From a virus: 45,306 bases of DNA. The stretch spans positions 1 to 45,306 of the IMG/VR virus record IMGVR_UViG_3300050119_000128. One strand, given 5' to 3'. The translations under genes were made by a program, and so were the position numbers. A model generated the notes under the pieces. It worked only from the letters and a program-made list of their open reading frames with translations. It did not search any database and was not told the origin of the DNA. Positions 1 to 6,541 of the stretch are shown here, piece by piece (the first letter of the stretch is position 1; each line of letters starts with the position of its first letter).

Positions 1-1
1 C

Positions 2-343
2 CTCACGACAGCGTACGGAAAACCCTTCACTGTAGATGGCTTCAGCGGATGGATGCGAGACGCTATTACCAAGGCCGGCCTCCCCCTCGATTGCAAACCG
101 CACGGCTTGAGGAAAACGCTCGGTCGGCGGATGGCCGACGCCGGCTGCACCACGCACGAAATCATGGCCGTGCTCGGGCACAACACTCTGGAAGAAGCCG
201 AGCGCTACACGCGCGAGGCTGATCGGCGGCGCGGTGGTCGACAGGCCGTTGTAAAGCTCGAAGCACACAAAGCGAACAAAGATGCCCAAACCACCCCGGG
301 CGATTTGGGAAAGCGGTCGAAAAAGCGTGAGGGTTCAATATGA
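2..343 (+). CDS. Tyrosine recombinase, C-terminal part (5' end outside window)
   Basis: The reading frame is open from the left edge to the stop at 341-343, leaving about 113 residues. It carries the end of a phage-type tyrosine recombinase catalytic domain: HGLRK (the H-x-x-R box), then LGH about 30 residues later, then the nucleophile tyrosine in AERYTREAD. The upstream catalytic arginine and the core-binding domain lie outside the window. After the tyrosine there is a basic tail with RRRGGRQ and a KRSKKR stretch. It is clearly distinct in sequence from the complete integrase at 3342-4475. It could be the integrase of an adjacent island or prophage stacked at the same chromosomal region. 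The family call is firm; which element it serves is inference. Confidence 0.9.
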   Translation, partial: LTTAYGKPFTVDGFSGWMRDAITKAGLPLDCKPHGLRKTLGRRMADAGCTTHEIMAVLGHNTLEEAERYTREADRRRGGRQAVVKLEAHKANKDAQTTPGDLGKRSKKREGSI

Positions 344-508
344 AAGGGAATGCGCTGGCGCTCCCTAGGGGGATACGTCAACTAAAGCCGATCAATGGCT
401 TACGATAAAGTGGGACACCGATTCATTCCACGTGATTGTTATGCTTTCTACCGGGTTTGTCCCATCGTAATCTGCACATCGTCGGCGCATGAAATCTACC
501 GGCGACGA

Positions 509-1072
509 TCATTCGACCGACGGGGACACGATGAAGCTGAGGTCTCCCGGCGCGGCATCAAACTCGATCTCGTATCCGTTTGGCAGTTTTTCCTTGGCGA
601 AGTCCGAAGGCATTTCCTCGCCCCGAACGTAAGCGCTGGCGAAGCCCTTGGTTGCTTTTCTCGAAAGCCTGTCGACGAGGGCCTTGCACGCGGCCGGCGT
701 CATCGTCGGCGCGACCGAGCAAACCGCCGCTGCAGCGAGCGCCGTGAGCCGATAGATGCGGATGGCGCCTTCGTCGCTTGTGACCTCGACGCCAACGTCG
801 AAACCCTCGATTTTGTCGCTGGCCGCGCAACGCAGGCTGCCGTCGAGCGCGGCAATGCCTTTCATATCGTAGCGGACGAGCGAGCCATCGTCGTGCCGAA
901 AAGCCACGGCGTCTAGCCTAGGCGTGGCCACGTGGCTGCCGCCAGCCTCTATTGCCTCGACCAGGGCGTTGCGGAATCGCTCGCAGGTCATCGGTGTGGC
1001 CGTGGCCCCGAAAGTGGTGAAAAGGATCGACGCCGTCGCGAGGATGCGCATCAGCATGGCCGATATCCCCAT
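509..1072 (-). CDS. Hypothetical secreted protein
   Basis: A 187-residue protein on the minus strand, the only convincing leftward gene here. The N-terminus is basic then hydrophobic (MLMRILATASILFTTFGATA), a typical Sec signal peptide with a likely cut after the ATA of GATATP. The mature part has three cysteines (CERF, LRCAAS, AVCSVAP with CKAL) that could form disulphides in the periplasm. No family is recognised. Its opposite direction and lack of phage character suggest a host or island gene rather than part of the prophage. A leftward terminator at 1205-1238 insulates it from the region to its right. An overlapping plus-strand frame (395-916) looks like a shadow. Confidence 0.6.
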   Translation of the reverse strand: MGISAMLMRILATASILFTTFGATATPMTCERFRNALVEAIEAGGSHVATPRLDAVAFRHDDGSLVRYDMKGIAALDGSLRCAASDKIEGFDVGVEVTSDEGAIRIYRLTALAAAAVCSVAPTMTPAACKALVDRLSRKATKGFASAYVRGEEMPSDFAKEKLPNGYEIEFDAAPGDLSFIVSPSVE

Positions 1073-1204
1073 CGCATGACTTTCGCGGCAGTGCGCCAGG
1101 GCCGGCGGCGAGGGGTAGCCAAGCGGCCCTGTGCTCGCCGGCGAGACCTATATTAGCGCAAGATTGCCGCGTTCGCCCCTAGGTTGTCGAGCACCTCGGC
1201 GAGG

Positions 1205-1238
1205 ACAAAAAGCCGTCATCGCCCGAAGGGCGATGGCT
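1205..1238 (-). terminator. Probable leftward rho-independent terminator
   Basis: Bases 1217-1224 (catcgccc) pair perfectly with 1228-1235 around a GAA loop, flanked by agcc/gct. Read on the minus strand the stem is followed by TTTTTG, the normal layout of an intrinsic terminator. On the plus strand there is no T-run after the stem. It sits just upstream of the rightward promoter at 1238-1266, so it would stop leftward transcripts before the secreted-protein gene. Confidence 0.5.
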
Positions 1239-1266
1239 TGCTCGACTCTGGCAAATCGGATTAAAT
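1238..1266 (+). promoter_or_regulatory. Sigma-70-like promoter for the structured RNA locus
   Basis: TTGCTC at 1238-1243, a 17-base spacer and TTAAAT at 1261-1266. The predicted start, about 1272-1274, falls exactly at the left edge of the highly structured region that begins with the first target repeat (1277-1295). The position supports function; the hexamers themselves are only moderate matches to consensus. Confidence 0.5.
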
Positions 1267-1272
1267 GTCCGT

Positions 1273-1525
1273 GGGTGTAGAAACCCGGACCTGAGATCAG
1301 GTGGCTGAGCCCGTTGGCGCGGGCAGCTACCGAGATTCTGCCGCTTAGGCAGAAACTTGCGCGCTGCTTGGCGGCAGCGCCGACCTGGCCGATTATGGCC
1401 GGGAGGGCGCTGCCATGTCCAGGGCGAAAGCCTAAAAGCGCGCCACCTGTCTCTCAGGCAGGTTTCTACCTCCCGGCTGCCGGCCGCCCCGGCAAGGGCC
1501 GTAGAAAGCCAAACCTGAGATTTCC
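1273..1525 (+). ncRNA. Structured antisense/attenuator RNA resembling P4 cI / P1 C4
   Basis: A 250-base non-coding stretch dense in hairpins: 1289-1302 (5 bp), 1309-1324 (gcccg/cgggc), 1336-1354 (perfect 7 bp, 5-base loop), 1373-1381 with 1406-1414 (perfect 9 bp), 1478-1494 (6 bp). Bases 1361-1367 can instead pair with 1374-1380, giving two mutually exclusive folds. A two-part sequence, GTAGAAA(CC) then CCTGAG, occurs at 1277-1295 and again at 1501-1519. Its complement, CTCAGG then GGTTTCTAC, lies between them at 1453-1469. P4 cI and P1 c4 leaders have exactly this target, antisense, target order. The second target ends 8 bases before the ATG at 1528 and would cover its ribosome-binding site. 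The ends of the mature RNA cannot be set from sequence; 1330-1470 is the likely core. Confidence 0.6.
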
Positions 1526-1527
1526 AC

Positions 1528-2736
1528 ATGAACTCACAGCCTCAATCCGGCATCCGGTGCGACAATGGCGCGCCCGCGCAACCGCGCGGGCCGTCAATCG
1601 ATATGCCGATGCTGTCACTTGTTGCGTCCAAGTCCCCCGTCGCACCGGTCATCGAGGACCCCGAAACCGTCGCTCTGCTCGCCAAGGTAGATCGCTACAT
1701 GCGGTCGATTGAAGCGGAGCACACGGCCGACGGAGATCTTGTCGCCTTGGCGCTCCAATTCGTCCCGCTGGCCGTCACGGCCGATCGTGCGGCCGCGTTG
1801 GCAAGCAGCCTCGACGAAGCATGCGCCTCCGATCTTGCGTTCGAGCTGCAATTTATAGCGGCAAAGGCGGCCGAGACCGCCACATTCGACGCCGTCCGTT
1901 CCATCGCCGCCGCCATCGTCGCTACGCCGGCAAAGACGCTGGCGGGATTGGTTGCCAAGGCCGTGGTCGCGGCGTGGGCGCACGGCTGCGATCCGGTTTC
2001 CGATGATGGCAATGGACTGAGCGACAGCGCCGCTATGGCGCACATCGTCCATGACCTGCTTGTACTCGCCGCCGCCGGCGCGTCCATCGATCACCGCGCG
2101 CTACCGCCTGGCCCGGATCAAAAACTGATGCAGCTGCGGCGCACCTTTGATCAGATGGTGGCGATCTCCCCACGCATCGCGCGCGAAGCCGACGCACGCT
2201 ATGCGGCGCTGGTGGCGTCGCTGCCCCTGCCGGACGGGCTGCGCTTTCGGCTTGACGACGCGCCGATGCTCAAGCGCCTCGGCCTCGACTTTCCGGCCGG
2301 CGGTGTTTATGCGGACAATTATAAAGGCCGGCTGTCGACGATTGCGCCAAAGCCTTCCGATGAATATCGGCGAGCGCGCGAGATTATCGACGCCATGGTG
2401 GCACGGCGTGTCGCTCACGATCAAGCGCTTGCGGATTCTGGCGTTCAAGGGCCGGACGAGGCATTAGAGAGCGTGCTCGCCCCCCTCGAAAGCGTTCGTG
2501 ACGAAATGGCCGAGCTAATCGCTTATACTTTGCAAGGCGTCGCCGCCAAAGCCGTCGCCGCATGCACAGCTTATGACGGTCAAATAATCATCGATGATCC
2601 CGACCAGGGACTTGTTCAATCGCTATTGGCCGATCTGATCGCGCTGGCGCCGGCGCCGGTCTATGCCGGACCCTCGTCGGCGGGTACATCTGGCGGCGCC
2701 GGTGGTTTGTCAGAGGCGCCCTCGCGCTCGGCGTAG
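1528..2736 (+). CDS. Hypothetical protein downstream of the C4-like RNA
   Basis: A 402-residue protein with no recognised domain. It is alanine-rich and predicted mostly helical, with no signal peptide or membrane span. The N-terminal 30 residues and the C-terminal 30 (rich in G, S, A and P) look disordered. The ATG at 1528 follows the second antisense target at 1501-1519, and GAG within that repeat is the only ribosome-binding candidate, so translation should be under the control of the RNA upstream. By position it corresponds to icd/ant of P1 or kil/eta of P4, that is an antirepressor, division inhibitor or replication switch. That role is inference from position only; the sequence shows no similarity I can see. 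A strong hairpin at 2754-2777 separates it from the AlpA-like gene. Confidence 0.7.
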   Translation: MNSQPQSGIRCDNGAPAQPRGPSIDMPMLSLVASKSPVAPVIEDPETVALLAKVDRYMRSIEAEHTADGDLVALALQFVPLAVTADRAAALASSLDEACASDLAFELQFIAAKAAETATFDAVRSIAAAIVATPAKTLAGLVAKAVVAAWAHGCDPVSDDGNGLSDSAAMAHIVHDLLVLAAAGASIDHRALPPGPDQKLMQLRRTFDQMVAISPRIAREADARYAALVASLPLPDGLRFRLDDAPMLKRLGLDFPAGGVYADNYKGRLSTIAPKPSDEYRRAREIIDAMVARRVAHDQALADSGVQGPDEALESVLAPLESVRDEMAELIAYTLQGVAAKAVAACTAYDGQIIIDDPDQGLVQSLLADLIALAPAPVYAGPSSAGTSGGAGGLSEAPSRSA

Positions 2737-2753
2737 TGCCAAGGACTGAGTTT

Positions 2754-2777
2754 GCGGCCGGCCCACGGGCCGGCCGC
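2754..2777 (+). other. GC-rich hairpin between genes
   Basis: An 11-bp perfect stem (gcggccggccc with gggccggccgc) with a two-base gap at the centre. No T-run follows, so it is not a classical terminator. It may weaken read-through from the 402-aa gene into the excision/integration genes or protect the upstream message. Confidence 0.4.
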
Positions 2778-2810
2778 TCGTTCGCGATCTCTACCGGTAA
2801 GGCACCCCCG

Positions 2811-3074
2811 ATGAAACAACTCCCATATCCGCCGCCATGGCAGGACGCCTCGACGCTATGCGCGCATATCTGTATCAGCGAGGGCACGCTCGACAATTGG
2901 GTGCGGCTCGGCCTGTTGCCGCCACCCAAGCCGGTCGGCGGCAAGCGCATGTGGAAGTGGACGGAAGTCGAGCGCTATCTTGAAAACGAGGGCGGCCTGG
3001 TGCCATCCTCGCCGGGCGCAGAGGCAGAGAGGATCATGCGTGCGACCCGTGAGGCCGCAGGACGCCGCGATTGA
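2811..3074 (+). CDS. AlpA/MerR-like helix-turn-helix protein
   Basis: An 87-residue DNA-binding protein. Residues about 10-55 form a winged helix-turn-helix of the AlpA/excisionase kind: an alpha-helical TLCAHICISEGTLDNW, then a turn and the wing RLGLLPPPKPVGGKRMWKW, then TEVERYLE. The frame is open further upstream to 2736, but that extension is proline/glycine-rich and covers the hairpin at 2754-2777, so the ATG at 2811 starting MKQLPYPPPW is preferred. Its place between the RNA-regulated gene and the excisionase/integrase pair suggests control of integrase expression or excision, as AlpA does for CP4-57. It may also act as a recombination directionality factor. Confidence 0.75.
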   Translation: MKQLPYPPPWQDASTLCAHICISEGTLDNWVRLGLLPPPKPVGGKRMWKWTEVERYLENEGGLVPSSPGAEAERIMRATREAAGRRD

Positions 3075-3129
3075 CCGAATCGAGCGGCGCTCGCACCGCC
3101 GGTGCCGATCGTTTTTCGAAGGAGGCAAA

Positions 3130-3531
3130 ATGAGCGCCGCACGCATTCCGCCGGCCGATGATCGCCCGATCGATCGTGACGCCCCTTTGCTGCTTTCGGT
3201 TGCCGCGGCGCGCGCTTTTCCCGACGGCTCGATGACCAAAAGCGGCCTGCGCCGCGAGGCCAAGCGCGGCCGGCTCGACATCGAGCGCATCGCCGGAAAA
3301 GACTACACCAGCCTGGCCGCCATCGACCGCATGAGGGAACTATGCCGGCAAAGCGTAAAGGCGCCCACCTCTGGCTGCGCCGGGAACGAATCGGACGCGA
3401 TGGCACGCGCCGCAAGGCCGTCTGGATCATCCGCGACGGCGACAGCAGACACAGCACGGGATGCGCTGAATCAAACATTGGCGGCGCTGAAACGGCGCTC
3501 AAAAAGTATCTCGCCGACAAACACACGATAA
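3130..3531 (+). CDS. Excisionase-like DNA-binding protein
   Basis: A 133-residue protein starting at an ATG with a good site (GGAGG seven bases upstream). Residues about 20-75 contain LLLSVAAARAFPDGSMTKSGLRREAKRGRLDIERIAGKDY split over a helix-turn-helix typical of small phage excisionase/AlpA-type proteins. The C-terminal half is basic and serine/threonine-rich and probably disordered. Its last 190 bases overlap the start of the integrase gene in another frame. An excisionase lying directly before, and overlapping, the integrase suggests co-transcription and translational coupling. The frame runs open further upstream, but the strong ribosome-binding site fixes this start. Confidence 0.75.
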   Translation: MSAARIPPADDRPIDRDAPLLLSVAAARAFPDGSMTKSGLRREAKRGRLDIERIAGKDYTSLAAIDRMRELCRQSVKAPTSGCAGNESDAMARAARPSGSSATATADTARDALNQTLAALKRRSKSISPTNTR

Positions 3532-4475
3532 CCGCGCGGGCGGTGTCGCGTCGTCCCGCTGGCATCCCAATCGCGGATGTCCTGAATATCTATGCCCGCG
3601 ACAAGGCACCCGAGCACGCGCGGCTGGCCGAGACGGTGCGGCGCATCGAGGCGCTGCGCGATTATTTCGGCACGGCCACGCTTTCCACCATCAACGGACA
3701 CGCCTGCCGCGCCTATGTCCAGGCGCGGGGGGAAGGCGCCGGGCGGCGCGAACTGGAAGAACTGCGCGCGGCGATCAACCATCACCGCCGCGAAGGCCTG
3801 TGCTCTGAGATCGTCGAGGTCGTGTTGCCGCCGCGCGGGGCGCCGCGCGAACGCTGGCTGAGCCGCGCCGAGGCCGCCCGTTTGATAAAAGCGGCCTGGC
3901 GCTACCATGAACGCCAGGACGGCGCCCCAAGCGACAGGCGCCCTCGCCAGCACGTCGCCCGCTTCGCTCTGATCGCGCTCTATACCGGCTCGCGCGCCGG
4001 CGTCATCTGCGAGGCGGCACTCGGCCGCCCGCAACCGGGCCGCGGCTGGATCGACCTCGATCGCGGCGTGTTCTATCGCCGGGCGCCGGGCAAACGCGAG
4101 AGCAAGAAGCGGGCGCCGCCGGTGCCCTTGCCGCCGTCTCTGCTGGCGCATCTGCGGCGCTGGCACCGCAGCGGCCAGGCCTATGCCGTGGAATGGAACG
4201 GCGCCCCGGTCGTTTCACTGCGCAAGGCCTTCGCCGCGGCCGTCAAGGACGCAGGTCTCGGACTGGAGGTGACGCCGCATGTGCTGCGCCATACGGCGGC
4301 GACCTGGCTCATGCAGGCCGGCGTCGATATGTGGCAGGTCGCCGGCTTCCTCGGCATGACGGTGGAAATGATCTCGCAACGCTACGGCCATCACCATCCC
4401 GGCCATCTTGCCGGCGCGGTCGAGGCGTTCTCAACGCATCGGGCCAAGCGAGCCTCGATTGCGCGCCGCGCTTGA
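3342..4475 (+). CDS. int: Tyrosine-type site-specific integrase
   Basis: A 377-residue integrase, a normal length for phage tyrosine recombinases. It would catalyse integration between attP and the host site and, with an excisionase, excision. The N-terminal third is basic, followed by a SAM-like core-binding region (about 80-150) and the catalytic domain. Visible catalytic elements are R218 in YTGSRAGV, the HVLRH box at 313-317 and the nucleophile Y348 in QRYGHHHP. The usual LGH/LGW position reads LGM (M339), which is unusual, though the adjacent GHHHP may compensate. The start has GAGGGA six bases upstream. It overlaps the excisionase-like gene by 190 bases. It is the last gene of the leftmost module, and the phage genes follow in the same direction, so attP is likely in the gap at 4476-4618. 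I saw no tRNA there. Confidence 0.93.
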   Translation: MPAKRKGAHLWLRRERIGRDGTRRKAVWIIRDGDSRHSTGCAESNIGGAETALKKYLADKHTITARAVSRRPAGIPIADVLNIYARDKAPEHARLAETVRRIEALRDYFGTATLSTINGHACRAYVQARGEGAGRRELEELRAAINHHRREGLCSEIVEVVLPPRGAPRERWLSRAEAARLIKAAWRYHERQDGAPSDRRPRQHVARFALIALYTGSRAGVICEAALGRPQPGRGWIDLDRGVFYRRAPGKRESKKRAPPVPLPPSLLAHLRRWHRSGQAYAVEWNGAPVVSLRKAFAAAVKDAGLGLEVTPHVLRHTAATWLMQAGVDMWQVAGFLGMTVEMISQRYGHHHPGHLAGAVEAFSTHRAKRASIARRA

Positions 4476-4618
4476 CCGAATCGGGCAGCGTCGATCGCAC
4501 CCCCCTCGTTATCATCCGTATGATGCGGCTTGCTTATTTTGAAAGCCAGTGTGGTCGCGTAGGTTTGTGGTAGTGGTTGTCACGACAATTCGCGCGGTTT
4601 GCGGATGCTGTGGCCGTC

Positions 4619-5080
4619 ATGAAAAAGGCAATAGACATTGAAAAGTTGCTGTGATGGGCACCGCGCGAGGAGCTGCCGAAAGGGCGGCCTTTGTCGATAT
4701 CGCCGTGTGACGTAATTCGCAAAACAAGGATCGCCATTTTGTCACAGATCGCATCATTCAAGACTGCGCCCACCTTAGCACTATCATCTAATAGGGAGGA
4801 TGCACTTCGGCCGATCGTTCGGCGTCTTAAAAAGATTCGAGATGCGCCTTCGCCGGACAGAGCATTCCGAAAGGGGCACGTTTTAGAGACCGCCGAGTTT
4901 GCGGGGTTCACCGTGTTGTTCGATTCAAACCCGGAGGGAATCTATTTTCGGATCGATAGGGGCCGGTCTCGTTTAATGACCGGTTATTTGGACCCGCAAC
5001 CGCCTCGCGGATACCTGGATCGAACAGTGGACACGATGACTTGGAGACGCACAGGCTGGGAGGCGGACTTTTGCCGATGA
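4619..5080 (+). pseudogene. Broken gene with in-frame TGA, paralogue of the 19433 gene at its N-terminus
   Basis: From the ATG at 4619 the frame reads MKKAIDIEKLL, stops at TGA (4652-4654), then continues in the same frame as WAPREELPKG and on to 5080 without another stop. The start matches the protein encoded at 19433, which begins MKSMDIELLLQWAVNDELPKG: the TGA stands where that protein has Q. After about 25 residues the two diverge. A remaining 129-residue frame from TTG 4691 (starting LSISPCDVIRK) could still be expressed, and its C-terminal half looks protein-like (FAGFTVLFDSNPEGIYFRI). The simplest reading is a nonsense-mutated copy. A sequencing error is possible. No function is known for the family. 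Confidence 0.6.
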
Positions 5081-5188
5081 CGTGAGCGGCCGCGGTGCGT
5101 TACCTAACCGGATAGATTGAGGCGCCATCGATGTATCAGGCGCGATTTTAGTGCGTTTCACTTTGATCTAACAACGGAGGTCATCACA

Positions 5189-5467
5189 ATGTCCCGCATG
5201 CGCAGCGTTGCCTCAACCAAAGTCACATCGCCGATATCATTGGGCGTGACCGCACGGCAGGCGCCGGCGGCGGGCACGAAGCTGCGAGCGTTTTATGATT
5301 TTCTGCTGGCAAACAAAGGCGAAACGATCTCGTACAAACCGGGCAATGGAATGATTCGAAGCCTCACGGATACCTACGGCCTCGATATCAAGCAAATTGG
5401 ACCCGGCCGCTATCGCTTGATCGGTGAGTGGACGGACGGCGATTACGTGAGCTTTCCCAGCATCTAG
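5189..5467 (+). CDS. Small hypothetical protein, possibly winged-helix
   Basis: A 92-residue protein with a strong ribosome-binding site (CGGAGG, eight bases before the ATG). The frame is open 24 codons further upstream, but the site fixes this start. Residues 30-85 (LRAFYDFLLANKGETISYK, then an IRSLTDTYGLDI helix, then GRYRLIGEW) have the size and pattern of a winged helix-turn-helix, consistent with a small regulator. The call is weak. The sequence GGAGGTCATC before the start recurs before the gene at 6587. It is followed directly by the tandem repeat region. Confidence 0.65.
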   Translation: MSRMRSVASTKVTSPISLGVTARQAPAAGTKLRAFYDFLLANKGETISYKPGNGMIRSLTDTYGLDIKQIGPGRYRLIGEWTDGDYVSFPSI

Positions 5468-5502
5468 AGGCCATCGCGTGAATTAGGCGCGCCGATTTGC
5501 AG

Positions 5503-5806
5503 CCCCCCCTCTTGTGTGCGATTCGGAGTTGACGTATCGGTGATAATACCGACAGTAAAAAAAAGCTCCGGTCGCTCACGCGGCGCGGGGCTTTCGAATT
5601 TTAGGCCGCGCCATTTGCGGCTGAGCGGTGTCCGTGGAGCACGCCGCCGTGTCGGCAGCCGAGACTCTGGCGCGGCGCGGCGTGAAAACCCTTATTTTAT
5701 CGGCAAAATGTCGCTGGGTCGGTGGTATGGCTGATTTTCTTTGATTATGGCGCTGGCTTTTGCGACAAGGTGCACATCATGAGATGATGCCTAAGTTCGG
5801 CACGCC
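5503..5806 (+). repeat. Tandem repeat copy 1 (~314-bp unit)
   Basis: First of three head-to-tail copies. Each opens with a run of C then CTCTTG.GTGCGATTCGG, followed by AGTTGACG, a terminator-like hairpin (here agctccg 5564-5570 with cggggct 5586-5592), AATTTTAGGCCGCG, and a 150-base tail. That tail holds a possible 38-codon frame from GTG 5628 to TGA 5742 (contains AAETLARRGVKTLIL). Copy 1 differs from copies 2 and 3 in the hairpin and has an A8 run before it. Its tail (5631-5790) is nearly identical to 20158-20311. No known insertion sequence features (transposase or terminal inverted repeats) are present. Confidence 0.85.
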
Positions 5807-6120
5807 GATAAAGACCCCCCCCTCTTGCGTGCGATTCGGAGTTGACGTAGGGGTCACAATACCACGACAGGAAAAGAGGCCCCGCTCGCTCACGTAGCGC
5901 GGGGCTTTCGAATTTTAGGCCGCGCCATTTGCGGCTGAGCGGTGTCCGTGGAGCACGCCGCCGTGTCGGCAGCCGAGACTCTGGCGCGGCGCGGCGTGAA
6001 AACCCTTATTTTATCGGCACAATGCGGCTGGGTGCGGTACGGCGCTGTTTTTCTTTGATTATGCGGCTGGCTTTTGCGACAAGGTGCGCGTTATGAGATG
6101 ATGCCTAAGTTCGGCACGCC
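5807..6120 (+). repeat. Tandem repeat copy 2
   Basis: Starts GATAAAGACC and repeats exactly 314 bases later at 6121. It contains the hairpin 5879-5908 and the equivalent 38-codon frame (GTG 5942 to TGA 6056). That frame keeps the same length and stop as copy 1 although its last third differs (ending CGWVRYGAVFL rather than CRWVGGMADFL). Near the right end TTGCGA (6074-6079), 17 bases, GATGAT (6097-6102) could be a weak promoter reading into copy 3. Confidence 0.85.
5879..5908 (+). terminator. Terminator-like hairpin in repeat copy 2
   Basis: Stem gccccgc (5879-5885) with gcggggc (5899-5905), with a further gct/agc inside, followed by TTTCG and then AATTTT. The T-run is short, so termination may be partial. 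The C-rich CCTCTT at 5821-5826 can alternatively pair with AAGAGG just before the stem, which would compete with terminator formation. Confidence 0.5.
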
Positions 6121-6256
6121 GATAAAGACCCCCCCCTCTTGCGTGCGATTCGGAGTTGACGTAGGGGTAACAATACCACGACAGGAAAAGAGGCCCCGCT
6201 CGCTCACGTAGCGCGGGGCTTTCGAATTTTAGGCCGCGTCATTGCGCCGAGGCCTG
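6121..6256 (+). repeat. Tandem repeat copy 3 (truncated) and a remnant of copy 4
   Basis: Copy 3 matches copy 2 through the terminator-like hairpin (6193-6222) and AATTTTAGGCCGCG, then breaks off at about 6247. A further GACCCCCCCCTCTTGCG at 6257-6273 is the first 17 bases of a fourth unit before the sequence becomes unique. The stepwise truncation suggests unequal recombination. Confidence 0.8.
6193..6222 (+). terminator. Terminator-like hairpin in repeat copy 3
   Basis: Same stem as in copy 2 (gccccgc 6193-6199 with gcggggc 6213-6219, then TTTCG). If the weak promoter at 6074-6102 is active, the transcript from about 6109 to 6222 would be a discrete small RNA of roughly 115 bases. Confidence 0.45.
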
Positions 6257-6427
6257 GACCCCCCCCTCTTGCGCGGTGGGGTCGCGGTGGCGTACCTACA
6301 CAAAATCCCATTAGGTTCGGAAACGAAGGCGTCCCCCAGATTGTGCGGGGCGGTAAAAATTATGACGTTCCGCGAACGATCGAAACGGCATTGATCGACT
6401 CGTAGCGGCCTCGCCGCGCGAGTTGTT

Positions 6428-6541
6428 TGCGTGTGCCGGCGCCGCCGAGCACGGATGAACTGCCGCCGGCGTCAGCACACGCACGGATACTCTCGGCCAT
6501 TTTGGTCGCACGATGACGCGCGCTTCCGCGCGATTTTTTTT
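6428..6541 (+). ncRNA. Candidate leader or small RNA ending at a strong terminator
   Basis: No credible gene covers 6274-6586. The stretch holds a large hairpin: gcgtgt (6428-6433) and gccggcg (6434-6440) pair with cgccggc and acacgc on the right, ending at about 6482, with a short bulge. It is followed by a strong intrinsic terminator at 6517-6541. An RNA ending there would have no coding content, so it is either a small RNA or an attenuated leader of the gene at 6587. No clear promoter was identified. Confidence 0.4.
6517..6541 (+). terminator. Strong rho-independent terminator
   Basis: Perfect 6-bp stem CGCGCG (6517-6522) with CGCGCG (6527-6532) around a CTTC loop, then A and eight Ts. 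It lies 45 bases before the gene at 6587, so that gene either has its own promoter after the hairpin or is controlled by attenuation or antitermination here. Confidence 0.8.

Noticed and set aside
4476-4618. tRNA gene as integration site next to the integrase
   Set aside because: No cloverleaf or CCA end could be recognised in the gap.
4652-4654. Programmed TGA (selenocysteine or readthrough) in the 4619 frame
   Set aside because: No selenocysteine-insertion-type hairpin is visible next to the TGA and the paralogue has an ordinary glutamine at that position; nonsense mutation is simpler.
4534-4911. Minus-strand frame of 125 codons
   Set aside because: It overlaps the broken gene whose start matches the protein at 19433; its own product shows no protein-like pattern and no start site.
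5503-6273. Insertion sequence or CRISPR in the tandem repeats
   Set aside because: No transposase, terminal inverted repeats, target duplication or unique spacers.
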